Origin: Ophiodon elongatus
Taxonomy: Eukaryota > Chordata > Actinopteri > Perciformes > Hexagrammidae
Direction: 5' to 3'
NCBI GenBank assembly: GCA_016806645.1
Contig: JACSYO010001675.1
Span: 551,001-615,000, forward strand
Length of the DNA: 64,000 nt
The notes beneath the pieces were generated by a model. It was not told the origin of the DNA. It made no database searches and was given only the letters and a program-made list of their open reading frames with translations. The position numbers and the translations under genes are program-made. Of this stretch, positions 12,123-23,075 are shown piece by piece; the stretch's first letter is position 1, and every line of letters begins with the position of its first letter.

Positions 12123-13207
12123 ATTCACGGAGAAGAAATTCACACCAGCAGCTGTGAATTTAGATTCAATTACTGTTATATCAAAGGTCCCATGTAAGAT
12201 ATGATCCCTTATTGATGTTATGAAATCTAAGTTAGAATTTGTATTTGTTTATTCCAATGGAGTTCAGTATTAAGTGCAAATACTCTTTACATACCACACC
12301 TAATATATGTCAGCCCGGGAAGGGGGCAGCAGCTGTGAATCCCCTTATAAAAGACCTCCTGGACTTAGGGGGGGGTTCATGTAACCCACTGTACATCTCC
12401 ATATAGGAGGAAGGAGAGATAAACCACACTGCATCCTGGTGTTCTCTTTTCCTTTCAAGGTAACAAGTTTCAAAATTGTGTTCTGTTCAGTCCTATCCAG
12501 TTGCCTCAAACGTGCAGTTCCAGATTTGTTCTTTTACTCACTTTCTATTGCACTAATGATTATAACTCATAAAAAAGTGATACTGAAGGGTACATTTAGT
12601 ATATTATACAAGTTGTATAGATTGTTGAGAATCTGTTTCACATGATTCAGTGTTCTGGTCTGATTGTATTGTACAATAATGTAATTACTTAAAATGTTTT
12701 TGCTACTTAATATGTTTGATGCATTTGCTTTAATGAATCCAATTTTATATGGTGCTGTTATTATTTGCATTTTGCAAAAATGTGATCACTGTAAAATTGT
12801 CAGTTAGTGAATTGTGTTTGATACTGCATTGGCTTTAATAAAAGCTTATTATTGTAAGGCCATCTCTTGTCTGAGTTCTTTCTATGCTAGCAATTTTCAG
12901 GGGGTTTATTTTGAAATGTAACATTTAAATCATTAGCCTCTAGCAGTGTCATACTGTAAATATACATTCTACAGTACTGTAATACATTTTACGGTCATGA
13001 ACTGTTGATGGGCATTACAGTAGGAACACTAAAATAACAGTATAATGCTGTTTCTATACAACACTGTACTGTAATAATTTTACAGTATTAAACAGTTGTA
13101 AATTACAGTAGGTATGCTGTAGAATTACAGTTGAATGCTGGAAGCTGTAGCTGCCAGTTACTGTTACTGTTACTATTACTGTAATTTAACCCCTCTTCCA
13201 CCACATC
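12123..13207. other. unassigned stretch with TACAGTA-rich repeat
   Basis: No gene recognised. 12.94-13.19 kb is dense in 'tactgtaa', 'tacagtag' and 'acagtat' motifs, the pattern of common fish 'CACTGTAAAAA' elements. It may be the other end of the element whose left part begins near 7903, split apart by LINE insertions, but a matching terminus was not found. 13155-13195 contains short GTTACT repeats. Confidence 0.35.
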
Positions 13208-13239
13208 TTTCCAACATCCATCCATCCATTATCCTCCGC

Positions 13240-13635
13240 TTATCCGGGGTCGGGTCGCGGTGGCAGCAGGCCTAGCAGGCCGACCCAGGCTTCCCTCTCA
13301 CCCGCAACACGTTCCAGCTCGTTCTGGGGGATCCCGAGGCGTTCCCAGGCCAGCTGGGAGATATAATCCCTCCAGCGTGTCCTGGGTCTTCCCCGGGGCC
13401 TCCTACCAGTTGGGCGTGCCTGGAAAACCTCTAACTGGAGGCGTCCAGGAGGCATCCTGATCAGATGCCCGAACCACCTCAGCTGACTCCTTTCGATACG
13501 AAGGAGTAGCGCCTCAACTCCAAGTTCCCTCCGGATGTCCGAGCTCCTTACCCTATCTCTAAGGCTGAGCCCGGCCACCCTACGGAGAAAACTCATTTCG
13601 GCCGCTTGTATCCGAGACCTCGTTCCTTCGGTCAC
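13240..13635 (-). pseudogene. LINE ORF part 3: C-terminal region
   Basis: 131-codon open segment with TRSRIQAAEMSFLRRVAG, SSDIRRELGVEALLLRIERS, LRWFGHLIRMPPGRL and GRPRTRWRDYISQLAWE. This RRVxG...LRWFGHxxRM...GRPxxRWxD pattern is the conserved C-terminus of many RTE/I-like LINE proteins. The stop is at 13240, about 20 bases before the 3' tail, so there is almost no 3' UTR. Similar C-termini occur at 30631-31060 (minus) and 35727-36172 (plus). Confidence 0.8.
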
Positions 13636-14999
13636 GACCCAGAGTTCGTGACCATAGGTGAGGGTCGGGAATCCAACCGCCAGTAAATTGGAGACGGTCG
13701 CTCAGCTCTCTTCACCAAGACGGTCCGGGGTGCAGCGCTCTGTTTTACTGCTGCAGCCGCACCGATCCGTCGGTCGATCTCCCGCTCCATCTTACCCTCA
13801 CTCGTGAACAAGACCCCGAGATACTTGAACTCCTTCGCTTGCGGTAGGCACTGCGTCCCCACCCGGAGGAAGCAATCCACCAGTTTCCGGCAGAGCACCA
13901 TGGCCTCAGATTTGGAGGTGCTTACTCTCATCCCCACCGCTTCACACTCGGCTGCAAATCGCCATTGTGAATGCTGGAGGTCATGGTCCGAGGAGGCCAA
14001 CAGGACCACATCATCTGCGAACAGCAGAGAGGTGATCCCGAGACCCCCGAACCCGACGTTCTCCTCCCCCCGGCTACGCCTAGATATCCTGTCCATGAAA
14101 GTCACGAACAGGACCGGTGATAAAGGGCAGCCCTGGGGGAGGCCAACACCCACCGGGAACGCGTCTGACTTATTGCCGAGAATACGAACACAGCTCCTAC
14201 TGCAGTCGTACAGAGATCGGATGGCCCGTTGTAACGGGTTCGGCACCCCATACTCCCGCAACAACCCCCACAAAAACCCCCGAGGGACCCGGTCGAAGGC
14301 CTTCTCCAAGTCCACAAAACACATGTAGACTGGTTGGGCAAACTCCCAGAGCCCCTCCAGTAGTCTTGCGAGGGTAAAGAGCTGGTCCACTGTTCCACGA
14401 CCGGGACGGAATCCGCACTGCTCCTCTTGAATCCGAGGTTCGACACTCGGTCGGAGCCTCCTTTCCAGCACCCTGGCATACACTTTCCCCGGGAGGCTGA
14501 GTAGTGTGATACCCCGATACTTCGAGCACACTCTCCGGTCCCCCTTTTTGAAAATGGGAACCACCACCCCAGTCTGCCAGTCCATGGGCACTGTTCCCGA
14601 CCCCCATGCGACATTGAAAAGGCGTGTCAGCCAAGACAGCCCAACAACGTCCAGCGCCTTCAGTATCTCAGGGCGGATCTCATCCACCCCCGGCGCCTTG
14701 CCACCAAGGAGCTTATTGACTACCTTAGTGGCCTCTGCCAAGGATATGGATTCGACCCCCCCCAAGTCGTCAGGCGCTGCCTCCTCTCTAGAGGACATGT
14801 TGGCCGGGTTTAGGAGTTCCTCAAAGTGCTCTTTCCACCGCCCGACGATGTCCTCTGTCCGGGTCAGCAGTTCCCCCCCCGTGCTGAGCACAGCCTGGGG
14901 TAAGCCCTGCTTTCCCTTCCTGAGCCGTCGGATGGTTTGCCAGAACTTCCTTGAGGCCAACCGAAAGTCCTTCTCCATGGCCTCCCGAACTCCTCCCAT
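13632..14999 (-). pseudogene. LINE ORF part 2: reverse transcriptase
   Basis: Open segment of 455 codons that begins in the linker (EAMEKDFRLASRKFWQTIRR) and covers the reverse transcriptase. Visible motifs: GGKAPGVDEIRPEIL, VVVPIFKKGDR, CSKYRGITLLS, EEQCGFRPGRG, CFVDLEKAFDRVPRG (motif A with Asp), GLPQGCPLSPVLFVTF (motif B), LLFADDVVLLASS (FADD, motif C), STSKSEAMVL and FKYLGVLFTSEGK. After GAAAAVKQS (about 13740) an indel shifts the frame and a short false tail follows to 13632. The catalytic aspartates are present, so the decay is by frameshift only. Confidence 0.85.
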
Positions 15000-16411
15000 G
15001 CCCGAGTTTTAGCGTCCGCGACCACCGCAGCTGCAGCCCTTTTGGCCTGCCGGTACCTCTCCGCTGTTTCAGGAGACCCCCGAGCCAACCAGGCCCGAAA
15101 GGCCTCCTTCTTCAGTTTGACGGCTTGCCTCACCCCCGGTGTCCACCACCGGGTTCTCGGGTTACCGCCACGACAGGCACCGGTGACCTTCCGACCACAG
15201 CTCCTAGCGGCCGCGTCCACAATAGAGGCTTTGAACATGGTCCACTCGGATTCCATGTCCCCAGCCTCCCTTGGGATGTGTGAGAAGTTCTTCCGGAGGT
15301 GGGAGTTGAAACCCTCCCGGACAGGATCCTCCGCCAGACGTTCCCAGTTCACCCTCACTACACGTTTGGGCTTGCCGGGTCCCTCCAGCCGATTCCCCTG
15401 CCATCTGATCCAACTCACCACCAGGTGGTGATCAGTTGACAGCTCTGCTCCTCTCTTCACCCGAGTGTCTAAGACATACGGCCGCAGATCAGATGAAACG
15501 ATTACAAAGTCGATCATTGATCTACGGCCTAAGGTGTTCTGGTACCAGGTACACTTATGAGCCACCCTATGTTCGAACATGGTGTTCGTTATGGACAAAC
15601 CGTGGCTAGCACAGAAGTCCAACAGCGAGACACCACTTGGGTTCAGATCAGGCAAGCCGTTCCTCCCAATCACACCCCGCCAGGTTTCTCTGTCGTTGCC
15701 CACGTGAGCGTTGAAGTCTCCCAGGAGAACTATGGAGTCCGCAGGAGGCGCCCTTTCCAGGACCCCTCCCACCGACTCCAAGAAGGCCGGATACTCTGAA
15801 CTGCTGTTCGGTGCATAGGCACAAACAACAGTCAGAGCCTTACTCCCCGCAACCCGCAGGCGCAGGGAGACGACCCTCTCGCTCCCCGGGTAGAACTCCA
15901 CCACGGCGGCGCTCAGCCGGGGGCTCGTGAGTATCCCCACTCCCGCCCGGCGCCTCTCACCCTGGGCAACTCCAGAAAAGGACAAAGTCCAACCTTTCTC
16001 CAGGAGCTTGGTTCCAGAGCCAGTGCTGTGCGTGGAGGTGAGGCCAACTATATCTAGCTGGTACCGCTCCACCTCCCGCACCAGCTCCGGCTCTTTCCCC
16101 GTTAGCGAGGTGACGTTCCATGTCCCTAGAGCTAGTCTATGCCGCCGGCGATCAGCTCGCCCAGGCCCCCTGCCCGGCCTGCCGCCCGGTCCACATAGCA
16201 CCCGACCTCGATGCTTATCCCTGTGGGTGGTGGGTCCATAGGGTGGCTGCTCCATGATGTTTCTTCGGGCTGAGCCCGACCGGGCCCCATGGGCGAAGGC
16301 CCGGCCACCAGACGCTCGCCTACGAGCTCCCCTCCCGGGTCTGGCCCCGGGAGGGTGCCCCGGTTTCCCTGGTCCGGGCGAGGTGGCCTTAGTCCGTGTG
16401 CTGCTAATCAT
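14864..16411 (-). pseudogene. LINE ORF part 1: APE-type endonuclease
   Basis: Open segment of 515 codons from ATG at 16411. The first ~100 residues are Pro/Arg/Gly-rich. The endonuclease follows: LALGTWNVTSL (Asn motif), DIVGLTSTHSTGSG (where the family glutamate would sit), VVCAYAPNSSSEYP, SIVLLGDFNAHVGND (Asp/Asn motif), CTWYQ, RRSMIDFV and ELSTDHHLVVSW (catalytic His motif). After GNPRTRWWTPG the frame runs off at about 14990 (AWEEFGRPWRR...) because of a 1-base indel; the true continuation is in the next frame. The enzyme would nick target DNA for target-primed reverse transcription. The usual 'ET' glutamate is replaced by Ser-Thr here and in the 10.4-12.1 kb copy. Confidence 0.8.
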
Positions 16412-16566
16412 CGGGGTTTTTGAACCGCTCTTAGTCTGGACTCTCCCCTGCGACCTGTTTGTCTTGGGAGACCCTACCAGGGGCTGATGCCCCGGACAAC
16501 ATAGCTCCGAGGATCACTGAGCCACTCAAACTCCTCCACCACGTTAAGGTAGTGATTTCCAACATC

Positions 16567-16943
16567 TTTTCTGAATAAAAAATATCTCTTGACAATAAAC
16601 ACAAATTTAAGGATGGCTATATCATATTGCACAAAGTCCTTTTTATCTCCGAAAAATAGGCAAAAATTTAACACTTTTTCTGTTAAATGCTAGAGCGACA
16701 TTGGGTGAGGGTCAATCAATAGAAAGGAGTGCAGGCTATGGAAGTAACTTGAGGACAAAAGATTTGAGATGGCAGAAAACTAATTCTGAGCACTACACAG
16801 TCTGCAAGTCAACATTTGAGTGTGCACACGGATTCCTAAATGAAGAATCTGATTTGAGCGTGCAATCCCTATCATGGGCCTGCTCATTTCTGAGTCTGTA
16901 ATTTTCTCAAGCACTTTCAGCTTCTGAGCACTTTATTGTTAAT
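16567..16943. other. unassigned stretch
   Basis: No gene or repeat recognised. The 66-codon open frames here have no known motif. Confidence 0.4.
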
Positions 16944-17235
16944 TCAATTCAATTAATTTTATATAGCCCAAAATCACAAATTACAAATTTGTCTCAGAGG
17001 GCTTTACAATCTGTACACATACGACATCCTCTGTCCAGGGACCTCTCATCGGTTCAGGAAAAACTCCTCCAAAAAACCCTTTAAGGGAAGAAAAAGGGAA
17101 GAAACCTGAGGGAGAGCAACAAAGAAGGATCCCTCTCCCAGGATGGCCAGAAGTACAATAGATGTCATGTGTACAGAATGAACAACATAACAGTTACAAC
17201 ACATTCAATGCATATGACAGAAATACATGTTGTAG
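16944..17235 (-). mobile_element. L2-like LINE, 3' UTR fragment
   Basis: Same reverse-complement signature as at 6475-6730: AATTCAATTCAATTAATTTT, 'cccaaaatcacaaattacaaatttg', 'ctcagagggctttacaatctgtacacatacgacatcctctg', 'aggatccctctcccaggatgg' and 'agatgtcatgtgtacagaatgaacaacataacag'. It is the last ~290 bp of an L2-like LINE on the minus strand. Confidence 0.8.
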
Positions 17236-19315
17236 TTATTATTCCACTACATCTCAGGGGTCAGAGATGGGCAAAAATACATCAAAATGTATTTTGATAC
17301 AAAATACAAAATACCCCTCAAATAAATGTATTAAAATAAAATACAAAATACTGGTGCCAGAAAATGTAACAAAATACAATACATGTATTTTGTATTTAAA
17401 ATATAGGAAATACTTTTTTCTGGATTTTCCGTTTTCTCACAATTTGGTATAGCAGAGCATTCAGGTTTGGGCTATATAATGTACACAAAGCTCTGGTGAA
17501 CCCCATGAAAAGGAAGAACAGTCTCAGAATGTCCGTGTAACTAAGCAAAGCTATTAAAAGAGAACAACTTGATTGATTATGTATATATATTGTTTTATTA
17601 ATGGGACTTAACAGCCCATAAACTTTGGCAGTTTTTTTTGTCTTTCATAATATGCCTTTTAAATAAAATAAATTGGATATTTAATGTTTTTTTTGTTTTT
17701 TTTTAACAAATGGACCTCTACTGTCATAGCCTGGCTAACTGTGAACTATATTATCTGCCAGTAATTGATATGGCATTATGACATTCACATTGAGAAGATA
17801 GAGCATAACTTGTAATACAGTGCAAGATTAGATGGTCAGATGTCTCTTGATAAGGTTATCATGAACATACAAGCTCCCAATCTCCCTCTTCCTGTAGCTA
17901 GCTACTCCACTGATACGTTAACTTGCTAAACAACACTAGCCAAGACAGCATGCTAGCGTCATTAGCATGTTAGCATCGATCGCTAGCTCGATATTATAAC
18001 CATCACCATGTATATACAATAGGCTACGTAGCCAGACCCAGACATAAATTATACATCAAGCTAGTTGACATCTGTCACACTCAGATAAAATATGTACCTT
18101 GACAGACAATCCGTTGAACTTGAAGATCTGAAGACTGAACTCGTGAACTGTTTTTTGATTCGTGGAGAAAGTATTTTGAGTATTTTAAATACAAAATTAC
18201 TCCACTCTAAAGTATTTTATTACAAATTACGTTAGATTTTTTTATCGGCCCTATCAAATACAAATTATAAAATACTCAAAAGTAATTGAAATACGTATTT
18301 CAAATACAAGTAATAGAAATACTGCCCATCTCTGTCAGGGGTTAATATTGTACTTTTTACTCCACTACATCTCAAAGGTAAATATTGTACTTTTTACTCC
18401 ACTACATTTGTCTAACAGCTTTAGTCCCTTTTCAGATGACAATTTTTCACAACATTATAAAGGTTCCTGAGCTGCCATTTCAGTGACTGACGTCAAGGCA
18501 GCAAGATTTAGTGTACAACCTGCTGCAAATGTGGGAAACACATGTGCAAGTTCCACACACGTAAAGTTTCCTACCACTGCTTTGAATGCAGAGACTAGTT
18601 TATAATAAGCATTTTATTGTGTAATGTTTTGTGTTCTAAGGTGTAAATGTTTAATTAATATTGATAATTATGATTTCTTATGATATAGCAGTGAGGACAG
18701 CATTTAATGGTTGCAATGATTAAACATGGTTATATTATAAATTCCAACAGTTCCAGAATGTTCATGCCATTTTCAAATTCAATAAAATATATTTAAATCA
18801 TTATAGCTTTTATGTTTTATGTCTTATGTAGTAGATGTTTTTCCCCAAAAACGAATGTTGTAAAACTTGAAAAATACACTCTCCCTGCTCTCTGAAACAT
18901 TTATTAAGGATTAATCATATTTATATTTAGGAGACATAGGCCTTTTTAGACATTCTAAATAGATCTGTAGTTTAAAATTTGGTATGGACAGTTACTATGA
19001 TGGAATTCTTGATCCGGGTCAAAATTGACCCGAACCATACTGTGAAGGCATTAAATATGAACAGTATGTAAGGGTTAAACATATGCAACTTACACATTAA
19101 TTATGCATTAATATATTTCCTGAAACATCAGATGTAATAGTAAAAAAGACGGGGAACATGTTACTGCACTTTAGTACTTTAAGTATATTTTTCAGATAAT
19201 AACATACTTGACTAAGGTTTTGAATGCAGGACTTTCCTTTACTTGTAGTGGATCTTTTAAACAGTGTAGTATTAGTACTTTTACTGCAGTTAAGGATCTG
19301 AATACTTTTTATCCA
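17236..19315. repeat. degenerate fish repeat hosting a younger hAT element
   Basis: Flanks of the hAT element at 17262-18334 read 'tattccactacatctcagg' and 'aatattgtactttttactccactac' with partial repetition (18343-18412). The far end (19170-19315) reads 'tttaagtatatttttcag', 'actttccttt acttgtagtgga' and 'gtagtattagtacttttactgcag'. These phrases belong to an abundant teleost non-autonomous repeat (ends of the 'aagtaaaggatctgaatacttctaccac' type). The terminal inverted repeats are not intact, so boundaries are approximate. No coding sequence. Confidence 0.4.
17262..18334. mobile_element. non-autonomous hAT element, 1073 bp
   Basis: It starts CAGAGATGGGCAAAAATAC and ends ATACTGCCCATCTCTG, giving a 12-bp inverted repeat CAGAGATGGGCA. 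It is flanked by a perfect 8-bp duplication TCAGGGGT (17254-17261 and 18335-18342). The interior is AT-rich with many AAATAC/GTATTT motifs near both ends and no open frame of note. Boundaries are exact. Confidence 0.85.
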
Positions 19316-19469
19316 CAAATTATTCGTCAGTGATTTAAGTTTGTGAACTCACTTGGCAAACAGTTAATCATAGAAATTTAGTGGAGTATAAAGTAAAATA
19401 ATTGAGATGAATGTTCGGACTTCACCATGTGGCTGAAACAAAGAGAGAAGCGTTAAAATCTCACCTATG

Positions 19470-20510
19470 TGTGAGATTTGGTTCAAACCACAACACTGGT
19501 GCCTCATTGGACAAGAGCCACAAGAACCCCAAGTAATCCCTGTGACACAGCCATGACGTCACCAAGGGTATATAAACCGGCACATACCTTAACCCTCCCT
19601 CCACCATCCCAACCGACTCGGGTTGTATAAAAGGAGGTGAAACAACATGTAACAATTCGCCCTCCTAATAAAACCGAAGGGGAAAAGTACACACGCTAAA
19701 TTTAAAGGAACGGGCGGATCTGAGATTAAGTGCATGCAGTCCGCTGTCCCGGACTGCGTTATATGTTTGAAACCCTAATGAAAATGGCATATTAAATCAA
19801 TTAGTCAGTTGCAAACCCAAATGTTATTATTAAACCAAATACAATGTGACATACGCTGTAACCAACAAAAGGAACCGCAGGGCTCTGGCGCAATAAAAAA
19901 TGAACCCCTCCCAAAGTACAACTCAAACCCTGGGTCCCATCAGTCCCAAAGTCCCTAAATAACCCCCAAAATAGTCCAGTACGAAATAAATAAGGATTTA
20001 TTACAGATCCTTAGCAGAGCAGTCGCCGGAATATCCTACTGTCCGCGTCCACTAAATGCTGACTTCTTCCCCTGTCTTCGTGCTCCACACTTCTCGCGTC
20101 ACTTCCCCCCTGTCATATTTTATACAAATGAGTACAAATAGAAATAATAGTAACTATAATAAAATATCCTAATTATAACCTATGATTACCTTACAGGCCA
20201 CTGATAACACTTACCAGTACAGTGCAAAGGAAAATAAATACAAAACATGTTTCCCATTCACTGGTACCGTACCCAAAGATGGACATATGCAAGCATTACA
20301 AACATTGGTGCCATTTAAGAAAAAACTCAAGGTGATAGTCTTAACTTCGCTGGCCGAACAACAGATTGTTTTTGGATCTCGAAGGAGAAAAAGGATAACT
20401 TGCCCCGTGTTCCCCCACTTTCACCTGCAGAAGGAAGATCATGGAATTCCTGGATTCTTCAAGTCGTCATTCGCCAAACGAGAATCAGCTTGCCGTTTTA
20501 CCCACTAATA
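19470..20510 (+). repeat. LTR-like repeat, copy 1 (with insertion)
   Basis: Shares ordered blocks with 23076-23400: 'tttggttcaaaccacaacactgg...cctcattgg', a TATA-like GTATATAAA (about 19568), 'ccatcccaacc', then after the 709-bp insertion 'ttggatctcgaaggaga', 'aacttgcccc', 'cctgcagaaggaag' and 'actaatat'. Two similar ~325-bp units with a TATA-like box look like solo LTRs or a short dispersed element. No protein sequence identifies the family. Confidence 0.4.
19648..20356. mobile_element. 709-bp insertion of unknown class
   Basis: It interrupts copy 1 of the LTR-like repeat at a position where copy 2 (23240-23260) is continuous. The insert starts TGTAACAATTCGCCC and ends CGCTGGCCG, with AACAACA on both sides (19641-19647 and 20357-20363), as expected for a 7-bp target duplication. 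No clear inverted repeats or coding sequence were seen. The duplication and the empty-site comparison support an insertion; the class is open. Confidence 0.5.
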
Positions 20511-20944
20511 TAGAGCAGGTCCGTCACCGGTCCTAGGATTGGAGAAATTCCGCCTACAAGTCTGAAGAACACACCAATTACCACTGAGCAATCTTATGTA
20601 AGAGGCTTTGTCTAGCTTTCTCTACTCCACCATTGTTAAGTCTTGCGTGGCGTAATCACTGACAAGACTACGTCCGCCATCTCTCTTTTTCTCACTCCTC
20701 CCCCTCCTACACACATACTCATACATACACACAGACACATTCCCCTCACTTAGTGTTTGTTACTTTTAGGTAATATGCTTGTAATTGCATAATAGATGTT
20801 TGCATTCATAATAATATAGACTTTTTGAAAGCAGTTTCTGTGATAATTTTGTGCATATGTGTTGTGATAATAACTGAATGTGATAGCCTGTGCTTGGATT
20901 CAAACCTTCACTGTTCACTCTGAATGTGGAATAGTACTTTGATT
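20511..20944. other. unassigned stretch
   Basis: No gene or repeat recognised. CT-rich and CA-rich patches lie near 20680-20740. Confidence 0.4.
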
Positions 20945-21025
20945 ATAATATTAATATATATACATATATATGTATATATATATATACATATACGTATATA
21001 TATACATATACATATATACATATAT

Positions 21026-21056
<31 letters not shown>

Positions 21057-21080
21057 TATATATATACACATATATATCTA
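20945..21080. repeat. TA/TACA microsatellite
   Basis: Imperfect alternation of ATAT, ACAT and GTAT units over about 135 bp. It abuts the 3'-side edge of the L2 fragment at 21081; the corresponding L2 text at about 61609 contains 'acatatacaaat', which could have seeded the expansion. Confidence 0.8.
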
Positions 21081-21756
21081 TATCCGATCTGATGAATAGG
21101 ATTTAAACCAGCTTAGTGTGGTGCCTTTGATGCCAATCAAATGTTCTAATCTCTGTAATAGGATGTGATGGTCAATGGTGTCGAACGCAGCACTAAGGTC
21201 TAACAAGACAAGAACAGAGACAAGTCCTTTATCTGATGCAATTAGAAGGTCATTAGTAATTTTCACCAGTGCTGTCTCTGTGCTGTGGTGTTTTCTAAAT
21301 CCTGACTGAAAATCCTCAAATAAACTATTGTTATGTAGAAAGTCACATAACTGATTTGCGACTACTTTCTCAAGGATCTTAGAGAGGAAGGGAAGGTTAG
21401 AGATCGGTCTATAGTTAGCCAACACCTCTGGATCAAGAGTGGGCTTCTTGAGAAGAGGCTTAATTACAGCTACTTTAAAATACTGTGGTACATGGCCCGT
21501 TAGTAAAGACAAATTGACAATATCCAGCAGACAGGTGCCAATCAAAGGTAAAACTTCTTTAAGCAGCCTCGTCAGGACGGGGTCCAAGAGACAGGTAGAA
21601 GATTTAGAAGTAGAAATTGTTGAAGACAATTTTTTAAAGTCGATGGGAGAGAAGCCGTCTAAACATACATCAGGGTTTATAGCTGTTTCCAAGGATAGAT
21701 CGGTACTAGTTGAGGGCAAGAGATTATTAATCTTGTCTCTAATAGTTAGAATATTA
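21081..21756 (-). pseudogene. L2-like LINE RT fragment
   Basis: Minus-strand open segment (21078-21719) nearly identical to the middle of ORF2 at 60628-62310: SFKVAVIKPLL-like text (here YFKVAVIKPLLKKPTLDPE), NYRPISNLPFLSKILEKVV, FQSGFRKHHSTETALVKI and LVLLDLSAAFDTIDHHIL (RT motif A with Asp). It is cut on the 3' side by the microsatellite before motif B, and on the 5' side near 21756. The long open frame suggests a recent copy. Confidence 0.8.
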
Positions 21757-23075
21757 TCAAGTGGGTGCTACGGCGCTTCAATACCCACACCAGCATGGTT
21801 GCTTAGTTAGTGGTCACTGAGCCTGTACTTGGTTAGGATCTGTCTCTGAGTGTACCAGGACGGAAGTCATTTAGGCTCGCTGCAGTGGAGTGTTTGGGCA
21901 CTGGCACGATTGAGGCCATTTTGAAGCATGTGGGGACAGCTACTTGGGCCAGTGACAGGTTGAAGATGTCAGTCAGGACCCCAGTCAGCTTCCCAGCACA
22001 GGCCCTGAGCATGTGTCCGGGGATGCCATCAGGGCCTGCAGCCTTACGTGTATTACATTTTGCTCAGTGCAGCACATATGTTGGTGGGGGAGACTGTGAG
22101 GGGCTGGTGGTCTACAGGGGGGCACAGTCTTGATGGCCGCCTCCTGGTTGTCTCTGTCAAAGCGAGCATAAAAGTTGTTAAGCTCATCAAGGAGGGAGGC
22201 GTCGCTGGTTGGGGGGGTGGTGTTGGAGGGTTTGTAATCCGTAATGGCCTGGATGCCTTGCCACATGCGTCGGGGGTCGGAGTTGTTGTTGAAGTACTCC
22301 TTAGTCCTTAGTTTGTGGCTGTGTTTGGCCCTGTTGATGCCCCTCTTAAGGCTGGCTCTGGATGAGCTGTAGGCTTGCGCATCACCTGATCTGAAGGCGG
22401 TGTTGCATGCCTTCAGCAGTAGGTGGACCTCTCAGTTCATCCACGGCTTTGATTTGGGAAAGTTGTAATCTGTTTGAGGGAGGTGACACTATTGATGTTG
22501 GTTCTGATGTAGTCCAGAACGGAGGAGGCAAAATAGTCTATGTCCGTGTGAGAGTCCAGCTTGGCCTGAGTGGCAAATATACTCCAAACCGGTGCTGTAG
22601 TGTAGAGTCTGCTCTCTCTGGCCACACTTTGACTGTTCTCACTGATGGTTTCTCACGTTTGATGAGTGGTGTGTACTTGGGGAGTAGGAACAATGAGAGA
22701 TGGTCCGACTGTCCCAGGTGGGGAAGGGGAATGGCTTTGTATGCCTCAGCCATGTTGGTGTAAACATAGTCATAGGTCTTGTCTCCTCTAGTGGGGCAGA
22801 AGACATATAACATTTGGGGAGTACAGACTTCAGGTTGGAGTGGTTTAAGTCACCAGCAACAATAAAGGCTGCCTCCGGGTGTTTAGTCTGTAGTTTGCTA
22901 ATGGCAACATGCAATTCCTTTATTGCAATCTTAGCATTAGCATCCGGGGGATATATGCTGCAGTCACAACAGTAGATGTAAACTCTCTGGGCAGATAGAA
23001 AGGTCTACACTTCACCATGAGATAGTCCAGGTCAGCAGAGCAGTGACTCTTGATTACAGCAGTGGCGTAAAGGAA
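21757..23075 (-). pseudogene. Rex1/CR1-like LINE fragment (endonuclease to early RT)
   Basis: Read on the minus strand from 23075, the text gives VIKSHCSADLDYLMVKCRPF, then SKLQTKHPEAAFIVAGD (endonuclease Asp motif), LGQSDHLSLFLLPKYTPL (SDH His motif), MWQGIQAITDYKPSN and LLDELNNFYARFDRDNQEA. Further on comes KAAGPDGIPGHMLRACAGKL (about 22050-21990) with 'NLSLAQVAVPTCFK', the opening of the reverse transcriptase. It has several frameshifts and stops and ends before the RT catalytic motifs. Its 5' side is cut by the LTR-like repeat at 23076. Motifs place it in the CR1/Rex1 group of teleost LINEs; the clade is not certain. Confidence 0.65.

Larger units (their letters stand above)
13219..16555 (-). 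mobile_element. full-length RTE/I-like LINE with 11-bp TSD
   Basis: A minus-strand non-LTR retrotransposon of about 3.34 kb with both ends preserved. The 5' end (16555) reads TCACTACCTTAACGTGGTGG; the 3' end (13219) closes with CCGGATAAGCGGAGG and a short ATGG-type tail. The direct repeat TTTCCAACATC flanks it at 13208-13218 and 16556-16566. It encodes an APE-type endonuclease, reverse transcriptase and a C-terminal region, broken by frameshifts into three open segments. A single ORF plus microsatellite-like tail is typical of RTE-type LINEs; the clade is not certain (RTE, I or Nimb). Confidence 0.88.

Noticed and set aside
20182..20508. 108-codon open frame
   Set aside because: It crosses the junction of the 709-bp insertion and its host repeat, and has no known motif.
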